Below are positions 27,923 through 35,643 of a stretch of DNA of 35,669 bases, in pieces. The DNA lies in assembly GCA_004322205.1 (NCBI GenBank), contig SCSN01000008.1, positions 82,370 to 118,038 on the forward strand, in the 5' to 3' direction. The position numbers and the translations under genes were made by a program. Each line of letters begins with the position of its first letter. Position 1 is the first letter of the stretch. A model generated the notes under the pieces. It was not told where the DNA came from and did no database searches. It was given only the letters and a program-made list of their open reading frames with translations. The DNA comes from Patescibacteria group bacterium. GTDB taxonomy: Bacteria; Patescibacteriota; Minisyncoccia; Phycocordibacterales; Zambryskibacteraceae.

Positions 27923-28969
27923 TTACAGATACAGGAGCAACATGACAGCATCTGCCATTGTCTCGGCGGCGACCCCTTGCCGTTCCGGTTTGGGGTAACA
28001 GCGCTCGTGCACTGCTCGCATGGCACTGTAGCCGCCGAGCGAGAGCAGGTCACAAACCGTTCCCCTTAACTCTTCGGAGCACCAGCGCACCAGGCGAGTG
28101 ATTCCCAAATCACTTCGTTCCCAGCGCCATGCCCCCCTGACGGTTGCCATTCTTGCCATAATGACTTCCGGCATGAAATCGATGACGGGGATTCGCATGC
28201 AGGCCGCCTCGATGGCAGCAGCTGAACCTCCGGTGATGACGAGGTCGGTGCCGCAGAGTGCTTCCTGCGAAGAGATTCCATCATCTCTTCCCAGCACTCT
28301 CGCTCTCACTCGAAGCGGGTAGCTCTCGAGCGCCTTGTACTGTGCCGCCTCGTTTGTGTCTCCGGGGTGGAGAGTGATGAAGGGCCGATACTCTATACCC
28401 AGGCCGGAGAGCGCTTGGAGCACCGCGGCTATCAGAACCCCGTTATCAACCAGGGCTTTGCCGCAAGGGACGAAAATCATCCTATCCTCCTCCTCGAGGC
28501 CGAGGCCTGCGCGAATCTCACTTCGCGACTTCGGAGGGAAGAACGCTTTCTCGTAGATGGGGCTTCCCGACGCCACAACTCTGGCATTCGGGAAGATGGG
28601 CTGCGCTCCACTACACTCTGGCTCTGTCTGGACGAAAACGACTCGCGCCCAACTGCGCGCGAAGCTCATCCACGGAGCGCGGTAGACCCCGAAGGTGTCG
28701 GCGTAGAAGAAAAGGGGAACGCCTCTCGCCATTGCCGCCTTGGCGGCGGCAATCTCCTCTTGGGCGAGCGCTTCGGATGAGGAGAAGCCGCAGAGAACAA
28801 CGTCAGCGGCTTGCAGATCCTGTGTGAGCTCTTCAACTGATCCGCTGAAGGGCTTGCCGAAAGAGAGAAACTTCTTTACTTCACATCCTCTCTTCTCGAG
28901 TTCGTCGGCGCAAGCGCCGACGCCTTCGCTTGGCGCCATATCGCGGGCGACCGCGACAATCTTTGACAT
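27923..28969 (-). CDS. GT-B-fold-like glycosyltransferase/epimerase-type protein
   Basis: Rossmann-like domains; FITLHPGDTNEA, DLVITGGSAAAIEAACMRIPVIDF typical of GT-B C-terminal domains. Confidence 0.55.
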   Translation of the reverse strand: MSKIVAVARDMAPSEGVGACADELEKRGCEVKKFLSFGKPFSGSVEELTQDLQAADVVLCGFSSSEALAQEEIAAAKAAMARGVPLFFYADTFGVYRAPWMSFARSWARVVFVQTEPECSGAQPIFPNARVVASGSPIYEKAFFPPKSRSEIRAGLGLEEEDRMIFVPCGKALVDNGVLIAAVLQALSGLGIEYRPFITLHPGDTNEAAQYKALESYPLRVRARVLGRDDGISSQEALCGTDLVITGGSAAAIEAACMRIPVIDFMPEVIMARMATVRGAWRWERSDLGITRLVRWCSEELRGTVCDLLSLGGYSAMRAVHERCYPKPERQGVAAETMADAVMLLLYL

Positions 28970-29025
28970 CTTTCACCTCAAGTAGTAGTTGTGGTGGTTG
29001 TTTGAACTGTACTTGTCCGATGGGA

Positions 29026-29054
29026 ATAATATACTAAATATAGATGGGTGTCAA
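29026..29054 (-). promoter_or_regulatory. Sigma70-type promoter for 27923..28969
   Basis: Minus strand TTGACA-17 nt-TATTAT. Confidence 0.75.
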
Positions 29055-29058
29055 GGGG

Positions 29059-29823
29059 CTATTTTCTTGATTGGCCGCCTCTTCTTTGCTTGTCAATGAT
29101 TATGCGCACTCGTTTGAGCTGGCGGAGATTGTTGACTTCTTCGCGAATGTAGTTGCCGGCGACTGCCTTGACTTTATAGCCGTGTTCGAGCGCTCTCAAC
29201 TGCTCGAGACTTTCTGCTCGCTCGAGAGGTCTCTGCACCAACCGGACGTAGGTTTGCAGGAATCGGTAGCGGAATGCATACAAACCAAGCTTTGAGTAGT
29301 ATTCCCCATAAGGGTGCCGCGGGTAAGGGATAATGCTTCGGGAAAAGTAGATTGCGTTGCCGTTTTTATCAATGATAGTTTTTACTACGTCCGGATCTTT
29401 CAGTTTTTCTTTGTCGTTGCAGGGTATTGCCACCGTGCCCATAACCGCTTTTTTATCTTTCTTCATTTCTCTCACCAGCTGATTGATGGCTTGCGGCGGG
29501 ACTAGAGGCTCGTCTCCTTGCAGATTGACGACAATCTCCGGCTTAAATTTTTTGAAACGCCGCGCCGCTTCGGCTACCCGATCGCTTCCCGTCTTATGCT
29601 TATCTGAAGTCATCATTGCCGTGCCCCCGAAAAATTGCACCGCTGAAGCAATTTCAGGCGAGTCTGTGGCTACAATGACTTCATCGAGCATCTTGGCGCG
29701 CTTGGCTTGCCGCCAGGTGTAGTAAATGAGGGGTTTGCCGGCTATATCGGCAAGCATCTTCTTTGGCAAGCGCGTTGAGTGGAGCCGAGCCGGGATGATA
29801 CCAAGGATCTTGATTTTTTTCAT
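29059..29823 (-). CDS. kdsB: 3-deoxy-manno-octulosonate cytidylyltransferase (KdsB)-like
   Basis: KILGIIPARLHSTRLPKKMLADIAGKPLI, IVATDSPEI, SDKHKTGSDRVAEAA, VVNLQGDEPLVPP; start at 29823 supported by TGG-TATAAT-6 nt-ATG. Confidence 0.85.
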   Translation of the reverse strand: MKKIKILGIIPARLHSTRLPKKMLADIAGKPLIYYTWRQAKRAKMLDEVIVATDSPEIASAVQFFGGTAMMTSDKHKTGSDRVAEAARRFKKFKPEIVVNLQGDEPLVPPQAINQLVREMKKDKKAVMGTVAIPCNDKEKLKDPDVVKTIIDKNGNAIYFSRSIIPYPRHPYGEYYSKLGLYAFRYRFLQTYVRLVQRPLERAESLEQLRALEHGYKVKAVAGNYIREEVNNLRQLKRVRIIIDKQRRGGQSRK

Positions 29824-29934
29824 GAAAACATTATACCAATCATTCATAATTTTGCCATTCTGTGAAATCAGATTTGTATAAAAAGATGACCGCCGTTCGC
29901 TTTTGCTAGTAGGCGGTCTGTGTTCCTTTTTTCT

Positions 29935-30160
29935 TTAGCCCTCGAAAGGAGGGCTGGACAGGTTCTTTGAAGCTTCGATGATGGCTGCGGCGAGCGCCAG
30001 TATAGGGTAACTAATAGCTGCAACCGCTCTCGCCTGAAGGTATGCAGCGGTACTTTCACTCCTACCATCCGCGACCTTCCCAAGTTCCTCGGCGGGGTTC
30101 AGAAGTGTAGATTGGAGAGGGGTGAGTCGAAAACTTTCTTTCTTATTTTTCTCCGTTCAC
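29935..30160 (-). pseudogene. Possible frameshifted small ORF directly after DoxX-like gene
   Basis: GTG directly after DoxX TAA; removing one A from gaAAAAAtaag gives VNGENKKESFRLTPLQSTLLNPAEELGKVADGRSESTAAYLQARAVAAISYPILALAAAIIEASKNLSSPPFEG*. Confidence 0.35.
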
Positions 30161-30556
30161 TTATAAGTTTTGACTTAGTTCTCTTTGGGTTTCAGTTTTG
30201 GGAATCAGCCGATCTGGTAAAAATTCAATAAATAGAGCCAGCGTTGCCGCCAAGAGTCCAATGTCTCGGACAGTAACGTCATCGATCCCAGACGTAATAA
30301 GCACTACAAGGAGATGAATTGAGCCGAGGAGAGCAGCAAGCCAAATTAAAGTATTGCTCAAAAGCAGTCCACCAATCACCAGGTCAAGAATGGCGGTTCC
30401 CAGCATTGCTTCTTTAAGCGGTATTGGGAGTAGTGCAAGCGCCCAGGGTTTAAGAAACGCGCCCCAAGCTTCTGGGTTTTTCAAGATGGAAATGCCAATC
30501 CAGATAAAAACTATGGCTAAGCCTATTCGCAGAATCAGAAATGAAATCTTTTTCAA
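30161..30556 (-). CDS. DoxX-like family membrane protein
   Basis: LRIGLAIVFIWIGISILKNPEAWGAFL..., LGTAILDLVIGGLLL; four hydrophobic helices. Confidence 0.75.
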   Translation of the reverse strand: MKKISFLILRIGLAIVFIWIGISILKNPEAWGAFLKPWALALLPIPLKEAMLGTAILDLVIGGLLLSNTLIWLAALLGSIHLLVVLITSGIDDVTVRDIGLLAATLALFIEFLPDRLIPKTETQRELSQNL

Positions 30557-30647
30557 GGCGAAGTTGTGGTTACAGAGTAATACTGCCGGCCATTATATTT
30601 CTTTAGAATGTGGAATTCAACAGGCGCCAATCTAGTAGAATAGAATT

Positions 30648-31271
30648 ATGCGCCGTTTCCTGCAAACCCTGACAAAAGAAGAAAATTTTGCGTTCAATAA
30701 ATTAAGCACGCCGAAGAAGATTCAAGACTTCCTCGAATCGTTGCCCGTCAACTTTGAAAGGGGGGGAGATACACTTATGTCTCCGCGCCGTCTCTTGCGG
30801 CAAAAGAAGGCTCATTGTTTTGAAGGAGCACTTTTCGCGGCGGCGGTATTTCTCTATCATGGAGAGCCGCCCCTCATTCTTGACCTCAAGACTGCGCCGC
30901 CCGATGATCACCACGTTGTTGCTCTCTTCCGGCGAAGGAGGCTTTGGGGAGCAGTGAGCAAAACAAACCATGCGGTGCTTCGGTATCGAGATCCGGTATA
31001 TCGATCGCCGCGCGAACTTGCCATGTCATACTTTCACGAATATTTCTTGGATAACGGTAAAAAGACACTTCGCTCGTACGCCCTGTTCAATCTGAATAGG
31101 GTGAAAAGAAATTGGATTACTGACGAAAAAGATTTATGGTATGTTGACCGCACTCTTGATCGCGCAAAGCATGCTCCGATTCTTCCGGGCAAGGGCGCTC
31201 GAATTCTCCGCCGCGCAGAACCCATTGAGCGAAGAGCGGGGAAGCTGGTTGTATGGAAAAAACGCCTATGA
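30648..31271 (+). CDS. Conserved hypothetical protein, possible transglutaminase-like fold
   Basis: RRLLRQKKAHCFEGALFAAAVFLYHGEPPLILDL...DDHHVVALFRRRRLWGAVSKTNHAVLRYRDPVY; TAGAAT 6 nt before ATG. Confidence 0.6.
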   Translation: MRRFLQTLTKEENFAFNKLSTPKKIQDFLESLPVNFERGGDTLMSPRRLLRQKKAHCFEGALFAAAVFLYHGEPPLILDLKTAPPDDHHVVALFRRRRLWGAVSKTNHAVLRYRDPVYRSPRELAMSYFHEYFLDNGKKTLRSYALFNLNRVKRNWITDEKDLWYVDRTLDRAKHAPILPGKGARILRRAEPIERRAGKLVVWKKRL

Positions 31272-31279
31272 CTAAAAGC

Positions 31280-31313
31280 AACACAGTCACGCCGCTAGCG
31301 GCGTGACTGTGTT
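31280..31313. terminator. 34-bp perfect palindrome between convergent genes
   Basis: AACACAGTCACGCCGCTAGCGGCGTGACTGTGTT. Confidence 0.75.
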
Positions 31314-31338
31314 GAGTTTCTTGGCTTTTTAACTTTTT

Positions 31339-32169
31339 TTAATCAGCCCAGATAACGAAGGTGAAAACTTTTTCTCCTCGTCCGAGGTCGCGTTCATAAA
31401 GAGAACTGCGTCCGTCACGAGCGGTGCGGATAACCCGGCCCCACTCTCGCGGGCTGTTGAGATCAAGCTCTTCGAGGTTAGCGCGAGCAAGTGCCAGTGC
31501 TCCTGCGGCCGTTCCACGTCTGTCACTCAAGAGTGTGGCGCTTGAGTCAAGGTGAGCGTATATAGTCTCAAGTTGCTCGTAGTCGTGGTTGTTCGGATGC
31601 TCGTTGCTTAACTGTCCGTTGATGGTTCCGTCTGGGTCACCACTGTAATCCATGCAGGATCCGAGGTTGGAATTGTAGAAGTCTTCATCTTGGTGATCAA
31701 GCCCGAAGGTATGTCCAACCTCCTGGCACATCACGAAACCTCTCCATCCCGGTGTGTTATATCTGCTGGTGTTGAAGTATGTATCATTGACCCTCACCGT
31801 CCCTTTTGTGATATGGCTGCCGCTTATCCAAATAGATGCGATGCCAAGCCATCCATTGTTACCGTATCTGTTACTACACACTTCCACGCGTCCGTTTGTT
31901 GCTCTGCACCGTCGCGAGTCCGTCGAGCCGGAAACAACCGTGGTGTTTAGAATCGAAGATTGTGTCCAGTCACCAGATGCCGTGGCGAGAAACGGGTCCC
32001 ACGCGAATGAGACGTTATCACCGAGCTTAAGCGTAAACGGATTTACCGTTCGCGCCCAGTGATAACTACCCCACGAATGGCTTGCGTCCGCGACCAAAGT
32101 GAATGCGCCGACGAGCGAGAGCAGAGTAACCACTGTTACCAATCTGTTGAGGTGAGAAAATCTAAACAT
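31339..32169 (-). CDS. Secreted metallopeptidase-like protein with QExxHxxGxxH motif
   Basis: Signal peptide, then GWRGFVMCQEVGHTFGLDHQDEDFYNSNLGSCMDYSGDP. ATG at MFRF assumed; ORF extends to 32178. Confidence 0.65.
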   Translation of the reverse strand: MFRFSHLNRLVTVVTLLSLVGAFTLVADASHSWGSYHWARTVNPFTLKLGDNVSFAWDPFLATASGDWTQSSILNTTVVSGSTDSRRCRATNGRVEVCSNRYGNNGWLGIASIWISGSHITKGTVRVNDTYFNTSRYNTPGWRGFVMCQEVGHTFGLDHQDEDFYNSNLGSCMDYSGDPDGTINGQLSNEHPNNHDYEQLETIYAHLDSSATLLSDRRGTAAGALALARANLEELDLNSPREWGRVIRTARDGRSSLYERDLGRGEKVFTFVIWAD

Positions 32170-32515
32170 GGTAGACAAAATTGCTCTGAATTCTTGCGAC
32201 CTTTGTTGCGCTGATTATACTGGACCTCACTCCATCCTGTCAATTTTATTTTTAACAGCCTGGGTTTGAGAGAGCTTTAGTAAAAAATAGAGCCTAGGAA
32301 CTCGTTAATTTCGCGCTGTTCCAAGTCACAAAAGTATCTCTTCCTCATAAAGCGCTGTAGCCGGCGGGGCAGGGAACCCGTTTAGAGAAAATTGGGTAGG
32401 TTGGTTGTATGGAAAAAGCGGAAAGGTAACCTCTCCCGGTTCTGCTTTCTGGAAGAAAAAATAGAATAAGTAGAAGAAAAAGTAGAATAAAAAGTGACAA
32501 GCAAAAACTTTATAG

Positions 32516-32549
32516 TTCATCCAACAATTCCATGGAATTGTTGGATGAA
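32516..32549. repeat. 34-bp perfect palindrome, copy 1 (downstream of arsR-like gene)
   Basis: TTCATCCAACAATTCCATGGAATTGTTGGATGAA. Confidence 0.9.
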
Positions 32550-32571
32550 GGAGGTTTCGGTGTTTGATGGT

Positions 32572-32838
32572 TTAATGGGTAAAAAGTGTCAATGCTCTTG
32601 AGAAGTCTCGAGGCATCTTGCGATTGAGATAGTAAAAAACATGCCCGGCCCTGCCCTCAACTTCCAAGACATCCAGTTTCTGAAGCATAACCAGATGATT
32701 GGAAGTTGCCGTCAGCGAAATTTTAAGTGCCGCAGCAATATCACCGACATTCATTTTCTGACCATCTGATAGCAAATCAATTATTTTAAGCCGGTTGATA
32801 TTACCTAAGATCTTAAACACCACTGTCCATCTTTTCAT
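32572..32838 (-). CDS. ArsR/SmtB-type winged-helix transcriptional regulator
   Basis: WTVVFKILGNINRLKIIDLLSDGQKMNVGDIAAALKISLTATSNHLVMLQKLDVLEVEGRAGHVFYYLN; start at 32838 by TGC-TACAAT-6 nt-ATG. Confidence 0.85.
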   Translation of the reverse strand: MKRWTVVFKILGNINRLKIIDLLSDGQKMNVGDIAAALKISLTATSNHLVMLQKLDVLEVEGRAGHVFYYLNRKMPRDFSRALTLFTH

Positions 32839-32871
32839 CATTTTATTGTAGCACATTTGATCTACTCATAA

Positions 32872-32905
32872 TTTACTCAACAATTCCATGGAATTGTTGA
32901 GTAAA
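32872..32905. repeat. 34-bp perfect palindrome, copy 2 (upstream of arsR-like gene, in divergent region)
   Basis: TTTACTCAACAATTCCATGGAATTGTTGAGTAAA. Confidence 0.9.
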
Positions 32906-33002
32906 AATGTTGTGGTTTGTGGTGGGGCGGGAATCTTGACCACAGATATCATTTGGTGAAGCAGAAGATATTTGCTAGTATTGCGCTTAATTATCTTTCG
33001 TA

Positions 33003-33935
33003 ATGCAGAGTGAATTTATTTTCGAAAAGGCACCGTTTGATTCTTGCCACGCCTCGACGATTGCAGAGTCGGAAGGCAAGCTGGTGGCTGCTTGGTTCGC
33101 AGGGACAAGAGAAGGCAATCCCGACGTCGGTATCTGGCTTGCGCAAAAAAATGCAGATGGCTGGACTGAACCAAGGGAAGTTGCAAACGGCGCGGGGTCC
33201 GGAGGTGTCAGATACCCCTGCTGGAATCCGGTTCTATTTCAGCCTACTCGTGGGCCGCTTCTTCTTTTTTATAAAGTTGGCGCCGACCCCTCTTCGTGGT
33301 GGGGAATGCTTATGACATCGGAGGATGGCGGGAGAACGTGGTCAAACCCCAGACGACTTCCGAACGGGATTCTAGGTCCTATAAAGAATAAACCTATACA
33401 GATTGGCCGCGATATTATATGCCCTTCAAGCACGCAAGATGACGGTTGGAGAGTCCGCTTCGAGCATTTAAGTGATTTTGGAGAGACTTGGCAGACCACT
33501 GGTCCCGTAAACGATGGTAAAAAAATAAGCGCCATTCAGCCGGCAATCCTTCATCATACTGACGGCATTCTTCAGGCCGTAGGAAGAACTAGGCAAGGAA
33601 GAATTTTTTCCATTAAATCATCTGACGTGGGGAGAATATGGGGTGAGATGACTCTTCTTGATGTCCCTAATCCAGATTCCGGCATAGATGCGCTTACCTT
33701 GCGGGACGGAAGACATCTTATGGTTTATAACCATACGAAAGTCGGCCGCAGTCCTCTCAACGCGGCGGTGTCTCTGGACGGAGAGAAGTGGGATATGATT
33801 TTGACTCTTGAGGGCGGCGACGGTGAGTTTTCGTACCCGGCGGTAATTCAGACTTCCGACGACACGGTACATATCACATACACTTGGAAACGTAAACGGA
33901 TTAAACACTTAACATTAGATTCGCAAACGCTTTAA
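33003..33935 (+). CDS. BNR/Asp-box sialidase-like protein, no signal peptide
   Basis: SEDGGRTWSNP Asp box plus degenerate SDFGETWQ and SSDVGRIWG; FDSCHASTIAESEGKLVAAWFAGTREGNPDVGIWLAQ. Confidence 0.85.
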   Translation: MQSEFIFEKAPFDSCHASTIAESEGKLVAAWFAGTREGNPDVGIWLAQKNADGWTEPREVANGAGSGGVRYPCWNPVLFQPTRGPLLLFYKVGADPSSWWGMLMTSEDGGRTWSNPRRLPNGILGPIKNKPIQIGRDIICPSSTQDDGWRVRFEHLSDFGETWQTTGPVNDGKKISAIQPAILHHTDGILQAVGRTRQGRIFSIKSSDVGRIWGEMTLLDVPNPDSGIDALTLRDGRHLMVYNHTKVGRSPLNAAVSLDGEKWDMILTLEGGDGEFSYPAVIQTSDDTVHITYTWKRKRIKHLTLDSQTL

Positions 33936-33991
33936 GTTTCCGATTTGCTCTCACGTTGACCAACGCAAGCAGAGGCAGGCAATTTATACAA

Positions 33992-34022
33992 AAAGAAAAC
34001 CCGCTTCAACATAGAGAGCGGG
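33992..34022 (-). terminator. Intrinsic terminator for 34041..34241
   Basis: Minus strand: AGCCCGCT..AGCGGGTTTTCTTTTTG. Confidence 0.75.
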
Positions 34023-34040
34023 CTCTCCGCAGGAGGCGAG

Positions 34041-34241
34041 TCATCGACCGTGGTTTTTCCACCTATCTAGGGCTCGAACCGCTTGCCTGAAGGTAAGATC
34101 ACCCTCTCGGTAAGCGTTGAGAATACTCCCGGGGTGCAGAGTAAAGCCCTTCTTGAGAGATTTCGGCTTACGCTGAAGTTTCTTGATGCCGGCGTTGACC
34201 TGCTCTACCACTTTCTCCCAGTCGGTATGTTTTGCTGACAT
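34041..34241 (-). CDS. Small hypothetical protein
   Basis: SD ggaggctggcaATG, 66 aa, followed by terminator. Confidence 0.6.
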   Translation of the reverse strand: MSAKHTDWEKVVEQVNAGIKKLQRKPKSLKKGFTLHPGSILNAYREGDLTFRQAVRALDRWKNHGR

Positions 34242-34404
34242 TGCCAGCCTCCACGTAAAGATTTAACCCGCGTTATCCTTTGCTGTTGTATCAAATATAT
34301 ATATAACCTGTCAAGTATTGGCTCCAACTGCTTGACAACCTATCCGCCTAAATGACTTCAGGCGGGGTTCAGAATCCTTGATTTGGTCTCGTGTTCAGAG
34401 GGGA

Positions 34405-34968
34405 TTAGAGTTTAGTGTTTTCTTGCTCTTGCTGTTTAAGGTAAATGAGTGTGTCATATCCATTAGTCACTCTATCTTCTTTTTTAACACCCAGACTCTC
34501 AAGAAAAGCAAGTAGTTCGTTCTGAACCATCTCGGCGTTTTCGTCTTCAGTAATCTTTTCTACCTCAATAAATGAACCCAGTTCTTTTACTTCATCTAGA
34601 CAGATTTCGTAATTTCTGTATTTAGCTTTTCTTCTTACCTTATGAATTTCTACTACTGGCTCGTAGCCCATAAGTAACAGAGCTTCTCTAAATTCTATTG
34701 GGTCTGCTATCTCCGTCTCTCTTTCTAAAGAGTCAAATTCGTTTGTCTTAGGTTGCTTGAGAGTAAAGATGTACTTACCATTAGTTTCTCTTATGCGAAG
34801 TATGTTTTTGTCAGGCTGGAATTTACCATAGTCTCCGTAATTTTCGTCAACAAATGTCTGGTCGTTTTGGATAATTGGTTCAGATAAAACGACTTCCAAA
34901 GCTTTCAGCTTCTGAGTTAGCTCTTTTAGGTTTCCAACTTTTGCTTTTACTTCTATTTCCTTTCTCAT
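34405..34968 (-). CDS. CYTH-domain protein (class IV adenylate cyclase / thiamine-triphosphatase type)
   Basis: MRKEIEVKAKV (ExExK), ILRIRETNGKYIFTLKQPK, EICLDEVKELGSFIEVEKI. Confidence 0.88.
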   Translation of the reverse strand: MRKEIEVKAKVGNLKELTQKLKALEVVLSEPIIQNDQTFVDENYGDYGKFQPDKNILRIRETNGKYIFTLKQPKTNEFDSLERETEIADPIEFREALLLMGYEPVVEIHKVRRKAKYRNYEICLDEVKELGSFIEVEKITEDENAEMVQNELLAFLESLGVKKEDRVTNGYDTLIYLKQQEQENTKL

Positions 34969-34998
34969 ACGAAAATACTAAACCAACTCACTTAAAAA

Positions 34999-35028
34999 GA
35001 AAACCCGCCTCCGTGAGGATTTGGGTTT
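34999..35028 (-). terminator. Intrinsic terminator for minus-strand gene ending at 35052
   Basis: Minus strand: CCCaaatCCTCacgGAGGcGGGTTTTCTTTTT. Confidence 0.6.
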
Positions 35029-35051
35029 CTCACTGGTGACAGCAGCTCTTG

Positions 35052-35168
35052 CTACAGTTGCGCGTCTAGATCAGCGCATCGGCTTGAGCAGTACACCGCC
35101 AGCTGATTTGGAGGGATGGGGTTGTTACAGCTCTCGCGCTCGCATCGTCTGCCTCTAGGATTGGTCAT
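35052..35168 (-). CDS. Small Cys-containing (zinc-finger-like) protein, start uncertain
   Basis: ...CSVCGDRGLLTPMTNPRGRRCERESCNNPIPPNQLAVYCSSRCADLDAQL; terminator downstream; real start may lie further upstream in the open frame. Confidence 0.4.
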   Translation of the reverse strand: MTNPRGRRCERESCNNPIPPNQLAVYCSSRCADLDAQL

Positions 35169-35340
35169 GGGAGTGAGCAAGCCTCTGTCGCCGCACACCG
35201 AGCATCCCAAGCCGCCGCCAAAAATCCCGTCCGTCCGAGCGAGGGTGCGGTGGAAGGGGGGTGTGGGGGGGAATTCCGCCGCACCCGAGCAAAAAATAGA
35301 GGCCAGCCCCGCCGCCTGCTCTGTCAGGAGCAGAAGCCAA

Positions 35341-35643
35341 CAAAAAAGTTTTCTTTTCCTTTTACCTGCCCGCCGAAGCCTCGGCGCAGGCGGGGAAGAA
35401 AAAATCCGGCGCGCGCAAATCAGGAAAAGCAAAGAAAACTTTTTTGCTGGCTGGCGAGCGTCAGCTCGCGGCGGCGGGGCGGCTTCATTCATCGGGGGTT
35501 TGCCGGAAATGGGTTCGGATTTCGTTCAGGGTATGGAGCCAAATTGGATGATACGAACTCATTTTTTGAAAATGAGAGTGTTCGCTCGCCCAGCCCCGCC
35601 ACAAGCGGGGCTGGGCTCGCTTTCGCGACGGCTTCGCCGTCGC
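35341..35643. repeat. Mosaic of inverted repeats at right edge
   Basis: CAAAAAAGTTTTCTTT/AAAGAAAACTTTTTTG; CCCGCC..GGCGGG; GCGAGC-gtca-GCTCGC; CTCATTTT-ttg-AAAATGAG; GCCCAGCCCCGC-cacaa-GCGGGGCTGGGC; GCGACGGC-ttc-GCCGTCGC. Confidence 0.75.

Noticed and set aside
28098-28985. Plus-strand ORFs opposite the glycosyltransferase-like gene
   Set aside because: Several overlapping frames without RBS or domain; the minus gene has promoter and terminator.
31246-32420. 15-nt direct match ggttgtatggaaaaa at ~31248 and ~32404
   Set aside because: Length is near chance expectation for a window this size and no structure extends from it.
32326-32520. 64-aa minus ORF with poly-F/Y start
   Set aside because: Low-complexity AT tract translated (LFYFFFYLFYFFF), no supported start and ends in palindrome copy 1.
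34060-34085. tRNA T-arm-like GGTTCGAGCCCTAG on the minus strand
   Set aside because: Codons AVRALD of the 34041..34241 ORF read through it; no acceptor, D or anticodon arms nearby.
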